Source: Bathymodiolus brooksi (Eukaryota > Mollusca > Bivalvia > Mytilida > Modiolidae). From it: a DNA stretch of 64,000 nucleotides. The notes under the pieces were generated by a model that saw only the letters and a list, made by a program, of their open reading frames with translations, ran no database searches and was not told the origin of the DNA. Positions 43,368 through 55,179 of this stretch are shown here, in pieces. The DNA is taken from positions 32,349,804 through 32,413,803 of the forward strand of contig OY804579.1 of assembly GCA_963680875.1 (NCBI GenBank), in the 5' to 3' direction. Both the position numbers and the translations under genes were made by a program. Position 1 is the stretch's first letter. Each line of letters starts with the position of its first letter.

Positions 43368-44140
43368 ACTCTGCAGAAGAAACAGGGATAAGACAAGAGC
43401 TGAACATTAAGTTAATTAATATAATTTGTTGATATGATTCTGCCCGAAAATGTACCAGTCCATGCAGACACCTTTTCTTAGTATTAAACCGTCCAATGGC
43501 CGCCCTGTAATCCTCTATACTATTACCCATTTGGATTTAGCATCTCAGGGATAAAATCAGTACGACCATTGCTACATTTCAATATTGTTTAAACACTCAC
43601 ATCTATGAATCCACTAAAAAAATTAGAACATATATACATATTATAACAACAAAAAACAAATTAAATATATGTAAAAGTACTCACAATTGAATGAGACCAA
43701 ATTTGCATGTGGAGAAATTTGTTTCACAGATTTCAAATAGGATCTTTATTTACGACCTATGATTAATAGACAGAAAATAATTTTTAGTATACGTTATTTG
43801 TAAAAAAATATAAAATAATATTTTTTTTTTAAATAAAACATTGCAGCAATTAGAACCGAGATGTATGTACTCCAAAGTATATTTATTTTTCTATAATTAT
43901 ATGGTATCCCGAGTAGACAACAATATACAACAATAATTTCATATAATAAGTCACTAAACAAACAAAACTATCTTTTATCAAATGTACAATACAGGTTAAG
44001 GATTATGTGACCCATTCATTTTACAAGGTTAGAAGAAAAAAAAAATCAAAAAAATCGTATAAATTCACTGGATTTGCTGCAGCTGAGATCAGATTTAAAT
44101 TTGCATGGTACCATTATAAGCTTATGTAAGTGATTCAAGA
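43368..44140. other. AT-rich sequence between LINE pieces
   Basis: No recognised feature, apart from an A/T homopolymer-rich stretch around 43800-43830. Confidence 0.5.
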
Positions 44141-44261
44141 CTTTATTCTTTACATGAGAATCTTCTTTTTAAGAAGATTCTCATGTAAAGAATAAAGTTG
44201 TTTTTTTGGTTTTTTTTTCAATAACTTTTTAAGTTATTGAATAAAAAACCAAAAAAACAAC
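44141..44261. repeat. Two adjacent long hairpins
   Basis: Hairpin 1 has perfect 27-bp arms (44141-44167 and 44171-44197, starting ctttattctttacatgagaa) around a ttt loop. Hairpin 2 has 31-bp arms (44197-44227 and 44231-44261, starting gttgtttttttggttttttt) with one mismatch, also with a ttt loop. They share base 44197. Confidence 0.9.
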
Positions 44262-44899
44262 ATTTTTTTTCTACAGCAAGTCGAACAAACCCTCACACTT
44301 TGTACAATCATTTAATATTTTCATTACAAAAGGTTATTTATATTTTGAAGCAGTTAATCATAAGGCATGGAAATTGTTTACAAAAATACTGTAACTGAGA
44401 AAGGGCATTCAAAATAAATGTAAAAAAGGCAGTAACCATAATTGATATTAATCGACCAACACAATACTATATCAATAATACAATGGGTATTATTTAAATA
44501 TCTAAGCACTATAATCTTAATAAATGTTTCGGATTCCCTAATGGAACCTTGAAAAGTACAATTTTGAGAAGCTCCCTGTTATTTTACAAGCCAATGATAA
44601 ATTTTCTGGGAAGATTTGATTGGACATAGCATAATATTGTAAAGGGGCATATGAAGGTATGACAACATATTGACAATTTTAACAAAATGCAAATATGTAC
44701 CATTAAAATAATTGTCATATATAATAAGTTATATGTAACTATATCATTAATGCTGAACACATCATGTATTAATATATATAAGAAAAACCTGACAATTTTC
44801 TTTACACTAACACAATATAAACCTTGCAGAAAAAATCTACATCTATGAAAAATGTATAATTGAGTATATCAGCAGTTTATTTTTGTTTTAATTCAATAG
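44262..44899. other. AT-rich sequence, nothing identified
   Basis: No gene, RNA or repeat structure seen on either strand. Confidence 0.5.
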
Positions 44900-45232
44900 T
44901 TAATGATAAATTTCAGTGTCACTTGTTTGTGAAGCTGTTTGCTCATGTACTGAGCATTCAGTGTTTTCTATGTCATCAAAGTTTGTAACTAATTGATTTC
45001 TGCTAGTTTCAATTTTTTTCACATATATTCGGCCATCAGAGGTCCAGTAAGTGTATATTTGACGATGGAATTTGAGTTGGGAAAGTCGTTTCACTAGTTC
45101 AGCCCTGTATTTTGTCAGATTCTCAGTAATAAAGACACCATCTTGGTCACCTTTGAGGGATTTCTTGTTGGTGTACACACTGTTTCTGGTCCTATAAGAC
45201 AGAAATCTCACTTGTGGTTTTCCCTTGTTTAC
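44900..45232 (-). pseudogene. Possible LINE ORF1-like C-terminal fragment
   Basis: The minus-strand frame reads KGKPQVRFLSYRTRNSVYT, then SLKGDQDGVFITENLTKYRA and YWTSDGRIYVKK. The pattern (I-V-K-F-x-x-Y-x-x-R, LKG-x(n)-IFI-x-EDLT, W-x-x-x-G-x-I-x-V-K) resembles the C-terminal domain of ORF1-like proteins of invertebrate LINEs. Order and strand fit one decayed element with 42168-43367 and 40261-40650. The N-terminal side is cut by the 40-bp satellite array B. Confidence 0.5.
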
Positions 45233-45617
45233 TGGTATTATGTGTAAGAACATCTGTAAGATAGTACAATACTGGGTTTATGTGTAAGAACATCTGTAAG
45301 ATTGTACAATTCTGGTATTATGTGTAAGAACATCTGTAAGATTGTACAATACTGGTTTTATGTGTAAGAACATCTGTAAGATTGTACAATACTGGTATTA
45401 TGTGTGAGAACATCTGTAAGATTGTACAATACTGGTATTATGTGTAAGAACATCTGTAAGATTGTACAATACTGGTATTATGTGTAAGAACATCTGTAAG
45501 ATTGTACAATACTGGTTGTATGTGTAAGAACATCTGTAAGATTGCACAATACTGGTTGTATGTGTAAGAACATCTGTAAGATTGTACAATACTGGTTTTA
45601 TGTGTAAGAACATCTGA
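45233..45617. repeat. 40-bp satellite array B (about 9.5 copies)
   Basis: Same unit and orientation as array A (38775-39955), mostly in the variant tgtacaatactggt. It is less homogeneous than array A. It abuts the LINE fragment at 45232 and ends at ctgatatcggaatg. Confidence 0.95.
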
Positions 45618-46499
45618 TATCGGAATGAGATATGAATACAAATGTCTTCTAAGAAACTACATGGCCACTTTTGAACTTGTAGGAATGAGTTTTTTTATGT
45701 ATCTACAATGATTTCCGTATTTGTTTCCTTTCTATTATTTCATGTGGTTGACTTACTAATTTTTGATGGGATGAAATATGATAAAAATGTAACCAAAACC
45801 ACTGTACCAATGATTCAAAACTTTGTAAAGATGATCTATCATTTATGGTGTTAAACATTTTTATTTTTTTTTATATTTCCAGTATAATATTTTTAAGATT
45901 AAATATTGCATGATAAAAAAAAAATTAAAACAAGAACCAGTTGACCAAAAATAGAAAGGCCACGAAATGCATTTCTTGTTTATTATTCTACAAATTGGTA
46001 TTCTTGGTTTCCTGGTTGCATTATTAACATATAGAAAGTATTTCCCTACAAACTACTGGCATCACTTGTACAATAAAGTTATATCTGTAATCTACAAAGC
46101 ATTTCATTACATTTCATTGAATGTAATAAAGAAAGACACGTACACATGTTTGTGACACTTTGTACATAAAGAAATATGCAAAATCTACAAAAAAATTACT
46201 ACACTATTTTACATTATAACTGCCACTAGAACTGAAACTAAATATCTTCTCGGAAATGACTAGGCAATTTGATATATGAGTGAATATTCGCCATAATGTG
46301 AACAAATTATACTAAATTTCTCTATTTGTAAAATGTAATATTTTAGTGATTGCAACATAAAATTTCGAAGCCTCTGATTTTCATGAATTATGATTTATTT
46401 ACATTTTATATGAATTAGATTTCTTGACTTATGAACATATATTTTCTTTTTTATTTGTAAATTTCTTAACTATTTAAAAAAAAAATGTGTTTTTGTAAA
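45618..46499. other. AT-rich intergenic sequence with one small ORF
   Basis: The only open frame from ATG is 45967-46155 (62 codons), with one hydrophobic segment (FLFIILQIGILGFLVALLTY). No family, splice context or conservation can be shown, so it is noted but not called a gene. Confidence 0.5.
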
Positions 46500-49400
46500 A
46501 ACGGAGGCGAATATTTACTAGAAAATTATATATCTTTGTTAACTGATTCAAATTTACCACTAAATAGAAAAAAATATAGATAAGGGAAAAAATAACTTTG
46601 GAAAATTACTAATAAATCTTTGCAAAGGACAAATCATGAACGGACGAGTAGGAAGTGATAGTAATACAGGTGAACTTACTTGCAGGAATGCAAGTGCTGT
46701 AGATTATTTCATTTGTTCTCCAAATTTTATAAAATGTATTGATGATTTGACTGTACTTGATTTTAGTAAATGTTTTTCTGATGTTCACACGCCACTCAGC
46801 ATAACTTTTGAAAGCAATGTTTTTGAAGATAGTGATAGTGATATAAATGCTTTAGAAAATACAGAACACATTGTAAAAATAAAAAAATGGGAAAATGAAA
46901 AATTACACGAGTTCAGAGGTAATTTTAACAGACAGGCTATTTCTGATCTTCGTAATAAATTACGTGATTTGGATGGCTCAAGTGCAACACAGGAACAGGT
47001 GAATATTGTGGTAAATGAATTTGGTAAAATACACATTGATTCTGCGAAAGAAACATTTGGAACTATTACTAAGTCTAATAACAGAAAAAAAAAAATAAAT
47101 ACTAAAATTCAAAAACCATGGTTCGAATTAGATTGTAAATTTGAGCGTCAATATTATAGAAAAATGAAGCGTAATCACCAATTTAGAAATTCGGATAATT
47201 CTAGAAAAGAACTCAAAGAGGCCGAGAAAAAATATAAAAAGCAGATGGACACTTCTATTAGAAAATATAGACAAAAAATGAAGAAAGAATTGAAAACTTT
47301 GAGATCGAAAAATCAAAAGGAATATTGGAAAATATTAAGCAAGGGCCAAAAAAAAAAACAACCAAATATTTCTATTGATGTATTGTACGAATTTTTTAAA
47401 AATCTAAATGGAGCTCCGGATCATGATGATATTGAGTTTTATCGGAAAGTTTACAAGAAAACCTATATTTTGATAATTTAAATATACACTTAAACGACAG
47501 TATTATTCGTGACGAGATTTTAACATGTATTGAGAAATTAAAAAATGATAAGGCGTCTGGGGACGATATGATAAGAAATGAATTCATAAAATCAACTCCA
47601 GATATGTTTTTAGCATTATACGTCGATCTATTTAATCTTATTTTTAATTCTGGTAAAATTCCATATACTTGGCTCGCAGGCAATATTGTACCTTTTTAGA
47701 AAAACAAAGGGGCAAAAACTGATCCCAAAAACTTTCGACCTATTACCATTTTGAGTTGTTTTGGAAAATTATTTACATCGATGTTAAATAATAGATTAAA
47801 TACTTTTTCAGACGAATTTCTCCTCTTAAATGAAAACCAGACAGGTTTTAGGAAAAAATATTAAACTCTAGATAACACTTTTGTTATATATGGCTTTTTT
47901 GAGCTACTAAAATTAAAGAAAAAGAAACTTTTCTGTGCATTTATAGACTTCGAAAAGGCTTTCGATACTGTGTGGCGTGATGGTTTGTGGTACAAGTTAC
48001 TTATGTGTAATATAAAGGGAAAAATGTACAATGTAATTTTAAACCTGTATAATAATATAAAATCAAGAATTGTTTATAACGATTCTGTTTCAAATGTTTT
48101 CCCATGTTTAAACGGTGTTAGACAAGGCGAAAATTTATCCCGTTTCTGTTCGAATTATATCTTAATGATTTGGATACTTTTTTGACTAGTAAAAATGCGC
48201 AAGGGATTAAAAGCATTTCCGAAGACTTCGAAAACGATTTACAAATTTATATGAAATTATTTACCATTCTTTATGCCGACGATACAGTACTTTTGGCAGA
48301 GTCTGCTGAAGAATTGCAGTCGGAGTTAAATTATTTTTATGAATATTGTGAGAAATGGAACTTAAAAGTAAACACAAACAAATCCAAAGTCATGGTTTTT
48401 TCAAAGGGGAGGTTACCTATAAATTTAAATTTTAAAATGAAAAATATGGAATTAGAAATAGTAAGTGAATTCATACACTTGGGTACAATGTTTCAAAGAG
48501 CAGGATCTTTCAAGAAAAATAAAGTTAATCTTGCAGAGAAAGCATCTAAAGCTATGTAGGACATTTTAAACAAGGGAATTTAATTTATCTGTAAGTTGTC
48601 ATTTGGATTTGTTTGATAAAATAAATATACCTATGTTAACCTATGGATCAGAAATATGGGGTTACGAAAATATTGACATATTAGAAAAAGTACATGTAAA
48701 ATTTTGTAAGGGACCGACCATTTAACTTGAAGGGGGGGGGGGGGGGGTATTATGGTTTTTTGTTTCGTTCAGAACATTTTTTTTCCGGAATATACGAGAG
48801 TTAGAATATTTTTTTTTTGTCGCGCACAGGGCGAAATTTTTTTCTAGAATTTAACATTAGATTATATGACAAAAACTCTGAATCAGATTATTTTTTTTTT
48901 CCTTCACCAAAATCAGAATATTTTTTTCAGCAACATTAGGAATCAGAATATTTTTTTAGAAAAAAACCATAACCCCCCCCCCCTTCAAGTTAAATGGTCG
49001 TTCCCTAAGCTGTTGCTTAATTTAAAAACTTCAACACCAAATTTTATGTTATATGGCGAACTTGGTAGATACCCTCTGAATATAACAGTTCAGTTGAAAA
49101 TTTTGTCATTCTGGTCGAAATTAATTGACGGAAAGCAATCAAAACTATCATCTCTGATCTATAGATTATTGTATTTGAAAACTCATGGAAATAATACTTT
49201 TTCATGGATTAATTTTGTTAAATCAATACTTGATGACTGTGGTTATTCAAACGTTTGGCATACTCAAAATTTTATAAGCCATAAATGGCTAATTGAAAAT
49301 ATCTCCAAAAGCATTGAGCTATAGATTATTCAAGTCGGATTTTAGATTTGAAAAATATTTAGACGTCTTAAATGACAAAAATAGATTTACTTTTTGTAGA

Positions 49401-49895
49401 TTTAGAACATCTAATCATAGATTACCGATTGAAGTAGGGCGCTGGACAAATGCAGAAAGACACAATAGACTGTGTCAGCTATGTCAATCTCGCGAGATTG
49501 GTGACGAATTTCATTATGTATTACAGTGTCCAAATTTTGTAACTGATAGAAAAAATCTAATTCCAAAATACTTTTTCAACAGACCAAACACATTAAAAAT
49601 GTTATCATTATTTAACAAAAAGAAACCTGAAACTATTCGCAAATTATGTAAGCTTATTGATATAATAAATAAGAAAATTAGTTCTCCTTGAAAAAAATCA
49701 ATCACACCTCTGTTAGTATTTGTATCATTTGTATGTAACGTTTAAACATTTTTTTTTCAGAATTTGAATTCAATGTACACCCATAATCTTGATAATTGAT
49801 GTAATGATATGTATTTACTTTGTATTGATTTGAACACTCTCACTCTGTAACCTTTGTAACTTTGGTTTAGATAATAAAGTTATTATTTTAATTCT
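46500..49895 (+). pseudogene. Decayed LINE (APE-type, non-LTR), 5'-truncated
   Basis: It starts inside the endonuclease: NFGKLLINLCKG, NGRVGSD and FSDVHTPL (catalytic S-D-x-H, 46777-46788). After a linker (KPWFELDCKF) the reverse transcriptase shows ASGDDMIRNEF, FRPITILSC, FIDFEKAFDTVWRD (near 47940), GVRQGENLS (near 48114) and YADDTVLL (48272-48295). The end has a zinc-knuckle-like C-x2-C-x9-H-x4-C (CQLCQSREIGDEFHYVLQC), stops at 49691, and has an AATAAA-like 3' end near 49872. Lesions: stops at 47481, 47697 and 47863, a one-base frameshift near 48135 after GVRQGENLS, a stop at 48557, and a MITE at 48710-49005. It cannot be active. Confidence 0.92.
48710..49005. mobile_element. PIF/Harbinger-type MITE inserted in the LINE
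   Basis: The left end gggaccgaccatttaacttg followed by aaggggg is mirrored by the right end caagttaaatggtcgttccc. Target duplication is taa (48707-48709 and 49006-49008). Removing the element plus one taa makes the LINE frame read FCK-LLLNLKTSTPNF, as expected for the family, so the insertion is precise. The 3-bp TAA duplication suggests PIF/Harbinger (inference). Confidence 0.85.
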
Positions 49896-50390
49896 TGAAG
49901 CATAGTTTATTAATTTCAAAATTAATAGAAACAAAATGTAAAAATGTTGTAACATGCAATTAATCTGTAAAATTCGTTAAACATATGAGGTCTGAAATTA
50001 AAAAAAAAAAGGGATGTTCCTTCCTTTAAGGTTTCACTATCATTTGACAATCAAATTTTTATACAAATTACGAAAAGAACAAATCAAGAATGGAATATTT
50101 CTATATGATTACAGAAGAATGCCTCGTTTGTGTTAGGGGACATTCAGGTGTACCATAATTGTGTTTGGTACTACGCTATAAGACAATCAACATTGTTCCT
50201 TGTAACATATATAAACATGTTAACATTTGTGTCCAAGTTTGTCTTCATTAGCATGTCTGACCAAAAAGAGACACATTGGAAAAAATAGATTAAAAGTAAA
50301 CTCCTACATTTTGCAAATTTTTGTCAAAAAGGTCATTGATGAAGAGGTTGTAGGTCAACACACACATTGTAAAGCTAACATTATATATAT
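49896..50390. other. AT-rich intergenic sequence
   Basis: No gene or repeat structure recognised before the MITE at 50391. Confidence 0.5.
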
Positions 50391-50677
50391 ACAATATACG
50401 TACATTGTCGGTAAATATAAAATTTATTTGTACGAGCTTTAGAAATAGGTAGAATGGCGAGCCTTTGGCGAGCTTATCAGGCCTGTTTCGCAGCGAGTAC
50501 AAATGAAGTTTTCCGACTTTTTTGATATTGCAGGATAAACACAAATACGTACATTGTCGTTAAATATAAAATTCATTTGTACTCGCTGCGAAACAGGCCT
50601 GAAAAGCTCGCCGAAGGATCGCTATTGTTTCTAAAGCTCGTACAAATAAATATTACATTTACCGACAATGTACGTAT

Positions 50678-50682
<5 letters not shown>
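50391..50682. mobile_element. Palindromic MITE with about 54-bp TIRs
   Basis: Left arm 50391-50444 (acaatatacgtacattgtcg, then gtaaat ... gtacgagctttagaaa) mirrors right arm 50629-50682 with few mismatches. A second inner pair (cctgtttcgcagcgagtaca / gtactcgctgcgaaacagg) is also inverted. TA steps flank it. A truncated relative is at 9888-10057. Confidence 0.8.
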
Positions 50683-50713
<31 letters not shown>

Positions 50714-50998
50714 CATTGATATTCCTATGTCATGCTAGCTTTTGTAGGTCTTTATGGTATATTTGTTATATTGTATCATTGGAATGCACTACTTCGAAGT
50801 CATTTAAATTCGTGGATTCCAATTTTCTTAGTTTGAGTAAACTTTTTATGTGGGTGGATATGTAAATTATAATAAATTATTTTTTAATTATGATAAATTA
50901 TATAGTAAATTTAAGAAATGAACATTATGTAAAGTTACCATGTACATTATCATTAGACATAATCAGATTTCTCTGACATAATATAGGTTATTAGGTAG
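50683..50998. other. TA microsatellite and AT-rich flank
   Basis: A (TA)n tract at 50682-50708 is followed by AT-rich sequence to the first tandem unit. No gene seen. Confidence 0.6.
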
Positions 50999-51115
50999 AC
51001 CTTCTATGTTGATGTGATTTGTTGTAGTTAGTTAACTATATGATCTATCCAAATTATTAACCCAATCAGTGCACTAATCTCCACCCCCACCCCCCCCCTT
51101 TTCACCCCAAAATAT

Positions 51116-51370
51116 TTGTATCGCCAAATCTGTAATGACAACCCCCTACATACATTTACAGATATTGTTAAATGTTATATATGTGGAGCATGGAATAAAC
51201 TGTTTATCATATACTGTTGTTTTTTATTTTTTGTTTTGTTTATAACAATTTTAATTGCTTATAGAGACAAAAAGGATAAGACACAAGTTTTACCAACTTA
51301 TGAAGTCTTCTCCTTGAAATTACATAATAAATATAACACATATACATATGAAAAACAGCATGCACATTAA
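51116..51370 (+). CDS. Small membrane-type ORF of the tandem unit, copy 1 (hypothetical)
   Basis: The open frame has a single hydrophobic segment, KLFIIYCCFLFFVLFITILI, followed by AYRDKKDKTQVLPTYEVFS and a short polar end. No ATG opens it; it starts from an in-frame ttg, and tacatttacag near 51162 could be a splice acceptor, so an exon is as likely as a gene. The membrane segment followed by AYRDKKDK resembles the end of TM1 in polycystin-1 proteins (AYRQDRKD in exon 1 of this window), which makes a duplicated TM1 exon possible but unproven. There is no donor after it. Intact copies are at 53021-53275, 54925-55179 and 60021-60275; copies 4 and 5 are truncated. Confidence 0.3.
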   Translation: MYRQICNDNPLHTFTDIVKCYICGAWNKLFIIYCCFLFFVLFITILIAYRDKKDKTQVLPTYEVFSLKLHNKYNTYTYEKQHAH

Positions 51371-51694
51371 TGGAAGTATACCAGTAACAATTACAGTGTA
51401 AAAAAGAACAGATAAACAGATAAAAAAGGGGAAAAGAGTTATATGTGGACACGATGATCATGTTGGATATATTTATAAGTTTATACAATGAGGAATCGTT
51501 TAGATCTTCTAATAAATTTGTAAGGTTCTTTAAAGATTAAATAGTTATCTTCATAAGTTAGATTATTGATACCTCTAGTTAGTAAAGCAAGATCGATTTT
51601 CATTCTAATTCGATTTACACAAATTAACACTGAGATCCCCCATAATATCGGTGTATTTACTACATTCAAAGAAGAAAAATGAAAAGTATACTGT

Positions 51695-51699
<5 letters not shown>

Positions 51700-51732
<33 letters not shown>

Positions 51733-51756
51733 TCTCTCGATCTGGATCTGGATCTG
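51700..51756. repeat. CT and GGATCT microsatellites of the tandem unit
   Basis: A (CT)n tract is followed by two to five copies of ggatct in every unit (51700, 53605, 55509, 57193, 58976, 60604). CT length falls from about 25 repeats in copies 1, 2 and 4 to about 7 in copies 5 and 6, while ggatct rises to five in copy 5. Confidence 0.9.
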
Positions 51757-51923
51757 GAATCCTGACAGTGGGTTATTTCAGAAAATAAATATTTGGGTTG
51801 ACGAAAAACTGAGGCTTAATCCAAAGAAAATACAACATCCGGTTGAAGAAAACAATATGTAGATTCCCTCAGATGTGTTCAATTTACTCTGCAAATCTCC
51901 ATTTGAATTATGATTTTTTTTTA

Positions 51924-52190
51924 AACAGTCATTGTTAATAATAGCACCAATATCAACAAAACAGTCATGGTCAACAATAACACCAATATCAACAAAACAA
52001 TCATGGTCAACAATAATACCAATATCAACACCAATATCAACAAAACAATCATGGTCAACAATAACACCAATATCAACAAAACAATCATGGTCAACAATGA
52101 CACCAATATCAACAAAACAGCAATGGCTAACAATAACACCAATATCAACAAAACAGTCATGGTCAACAATTCCACCAATATCAACAAAAC
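51924..52190. repeat. 36-bp minisatellite of the tandem unit, copy 1
   Basis: The unit is acaatcatggtcaacaataa followed by caccaatatcaacaaa. As 36 is a multiple of 3, frames stay open on both strands (for example VDIGVIVDHDCF repeats on minus), but these are repeat translations. Counts of accaatatcaac-type units per tandem copy are 8, 8, 6, 7, 6 and 5; arrays in the other copies are at about 53831-54097, 55720-55936, 57413-57668, 59190-59406 and 60807-60988. Confidence 0.93.
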
Positions 52191-52352
52191 GAACATTCAC
52201 CTCTCACCTCAAGTCCAGGTCCTGGCTTAGTACTGGCGCAAAAATATGGCGGGGTTAAAAATCGGTTCCTCTTGATAATTGGCAATACAAATATAAACAA
52301 ACGATAACAGTATGTCAGAAAACAAATGTTAGTAATGTGTTAAAGAAATAAG

Positions 52353-52710
52353 TTGCTAATTCGCATCGGTTAGCGTGCACGCCTCGAGTGCAGTAGCTCT
52401 TGGGTTCGAGTCCTGATCGGGTCAAACCAAAGACTATAGAACTGGTATTTGTTGCTTCTCCGATAAGCATGCAGCATTAAGGAGAAAGAACAAAGACTGG
52501 TTGGCTGGGAATCTGTCCAAGTGGGGCGACGTGTCTATCTGCGAGCTGTTGTTTCAGTCAGCTAGCACTATGAAAATCTAATTAAGCGTGTTGGTCTTGT
52601 ACAAACAGGACCTCATCAGCATCTCATTGAAAATTAACTTGTTCTCGCCATGATATTGCTGAAAAATTGCTGAATTGGCGTTAAACAACAATCACTCGCT
52701 CACTCACTCA
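52353..52710 (+). mobile_element. V-SINE (RUDI-like), tandem copy 1
   Basis: The tRNA-derived head starts ttgctaattcgcatcggtta with A-box-like tagcgtgcacgcc and an exact B box ggttcgagtcc (52403-52413). The tail reads gccatgatattgctg and ttggcgttaaacaacaatca, ending in ctcgctcactcactca. Head plus this tail is the plan of molluscan V-SINEs. The same SINE at the same place in each unit shows that it was present before the unit was amplified. Confidence 0.85.
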
Positions 52711-53020
52711 ATTATGCGATAAAGGCTTGATTCATTGTAATTTTGTAATTTTGTAACGCTACTATAACAAGATATACGGGAAACAACAAATGTCACAAAT
52801 ATAAATATATATTTAATATTATATGTTTAACTTAAATAATAAAAAAAATAATTGATAAATAATAAACACGTGAAAATAAAATAAAATAACATTAAAAAGA
52901 CCTTCTATGTTGATGTGATTTGTTGTAGTTAGTTAACTATATGATCAATCCAAATTATTAACCCAATCAGTGCACTAACCTCCACCCCCACCCCCCCCCC
53001 CCCTTTTCACCCCAAAATAT

Positions 53021-53275
53021 TTGTATCGCCAAATCTGTAATGACAACCCCCTACATACATTTACAGATATTGTTAAATGTTATATATGTGGAGCATGGAA
53101 TAAACTGTTTATCATATACTGTTGTTTTTTATTTTTTGTTTTGTTTATAACAATTTTAATTGCTTATAGAGACAAAAAGGATAAGACACAAGTTTTACCA
53201 ACTTATGAAGTCTTCTCCTTGAAATTACATAATAAATATAACACATATACATATGAAAAAGAGCATGCACATTAA
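53021..53275 (+). CDS. Small membrane-type ORF, copy 2 (hypothetical)
   Basis: Identical to copy 1 except for one residue near the end (EKEHAH in place of EKQHAH). Status as uncertain as copy 1. Confidence 0.28.
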   Translation: MYRQICNDNPLHTFTDIVKCYICGAWNKLFIIYCCFLFFVLFITILIAYRDKKDKTQVLPTYEVFSLKLHNKYNTYTYEKEHAH

Positions 53276-53599
53276 TGGAAGTATACCAGTAACAATTACA
53301 GTGTAAAAAAGAACAGATAAACAGATAAAAAAGGGGAAAAGAGTTATATGTGGACACGATGATCATGTTGGATATATTTATAAGTTTATACAATGAGGAA
53401 TCGTTTAGATCTTCTAATAAATTTGTAAGGTTCTTTAAAGATTAAATAGTTATCTTCATAAGTTAGATTATTGATACCTCTAGTTAGTAAAGCAAGATCG
53501 ATTTTCATTCTAATTCGATTTACACAAATTAACACTGAGATCCCCCATAATATCGGTGTATTTACTACATTCAAAGAAGAAAAATGAAAAGTATACTGT

Positions 53600-53639
<40 letters not shown>

Positions 53640-54259
53640 TCTCTCGATCTGGATCTGGATCTGGAATCCTGACAGTGGGTTATTTCAGAAAATAAATATT
53701 TGGGTTGACGAAAAACTGAGGCTTAATCCAAAGAAAATACAACATCCGGTTGAAGAAAACAATATGTAGATTCCCTCAGATGTGTTCAATTTACTCTGCA
53801 AATCTCCATTTGAATTATGATTTTTTTTTAAACAGTCATTGTTAATAATAGCACCAATATCAACAAAACAGTCATGGTCAACAATAACACCAATATCAAC
53901 AAAACAATCATGGTCAACAATAATACCAATATCAACACCAATATCAACAAAACAATCATGGTCAACAATAACACCAATATCAACAAAACAATCATGGTCA
54001 ACAATGACACCAATATCAACAAAACAGCAATGGCTAACAATAACACCAATATCAACAAAACAGTCATGGTCAACAATTCCACCAATATCAACAAAACGAA
54101 CATTCACCTCTCACCTCAAGTCCAGGTCCTGGCTTAGTACTGGCGCAAAAATATGGCGGGGTTAAAAATCGGTTCCTCTTGATAATTGGCAATACAAATA
54201 TAAACAAACGATAACAGTATGTCAGAAAACAAATGTTAGTAATGTGTTAAAGAAATAAG

Positions 54260-54617
54260 TTGCTAATTCGCATCGGTTAGCGTGCACGCCTCGAGTGCAG
54301 TAGCTCTTGGGTTCGAGTCCTGATCGGGTCAAACCAAAGACTATAGAACTGGTATTTGTTGCTTCTCCGATAAGCATGCAGCATTAAGGAGAAAGAACAA
54401 AGACTGGTTGGCTGGGAATCTGTCCAAGTGGGGCGACGTGTCTATCTGCGAGCTGTTGTTTCAGTCAGCTAGCACTATGAAAATCTAATTAAGCGTGTTG
54501 GTCTTGTACAAACAGGACCTCATCAGCATCTCATTGAAAATTAACTTGTTCTCGCCATGATATTGCTGAAAAATTGCTGAATTGGCGTTAAACAACAATC
54601 ACTCGCTCACTCACTCA
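54260..54617 (+). mobile_element. V-SINE (RUDI-like), tandem copy 2
   Basis: Same 358-bp length and B box as copy 1; near identical. Confidence 0.85.
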
Positions 54618-54924
54618 ATTATGCGATAAAGGCTTGATTCATTGTAATTTTGTAATTTTGTAACGCTACTATAACAAGATATACGGGAAACAACAAATGT
54701 CACAAATATAAATATATATTTAATATTATATGTTTAACTTAAATAATAAAAAAAATAATTGATAAATAATAAACACGTGAAAATAAAATAAAATAACATT
54801 AAAAAGACCTTCTATGTTGATGTGATTTGTTGTAGTTAGTTAACTATATGATCAATCCAAATTATTAACCCAATCAGTGCACTAACCTCCACCTCCCCCC
54901 CCCCCCCCTTTCACCCCAAAATAT

Positions 54925-55179
54925 TTGTATCGCCAAATCTGTGATGACAACCCCCTACATACATTTACAGATATTGTTAAATGTTATATATGTGGAGCAT
55001 GGAATAAATTGTTTATCATATACTGTTGTTTTTGGTTTTTTGTTTTGTTTATAACAATTTTAACTGCTTATAGAGACAAAAAGGATAAGACACAAGTTTT
55101 ACCAACTTATGAAGTCTTCTCATTGAAATTACATAATAAATATAACACATATACATATGAAAAAGAGCATGCACATTAA
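54925..55179 (+). CDS. Small membrane-type ORF, copy 3 (hypothetical)
   Basis: Frame intact, with four differences from copy 1: ICDDNPL for ICNDNPL, CCFWFF for CCFLFF, ILTAYR for ILIAYR, and EKEHAH. The most diverged intact copy. Confidence 0.28.
   Translation: MYRQICDDNPLHTFTDIVKCYICGAWNKLFIIYCCFWFFVLFITILTAYRDKKDKTQVLPTYEVFSLKLHNKYNTYTYEKEHAH

Noticed and set aside
45967..46155. 62-codon single-membrane-segment ORF
   Set aside because: Short and AT-rich, with no family, no repeat copies and no splice or promoter context; such frames are expected by chance.
48170..48559. Independent reverse-transcriptase gene
   Set aside because: The YADD region belongs to the LINE spanning 46500-49895, which carries several stops, a frameshift and an inserted MITE.
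51778..52200. Frames with VDIGVIVDHDCF or STKQSWSTITPI repeats in the tandem units
   Set aside because: The 36-bp minisatellite read in different frames and strands; the same DNA opens four frames.
52353..52430. Functional tRNA gene
   Set aside because: The B box is exact, but the cloverleaf stems do not pair and the sequence continues into a SINE body and tail.
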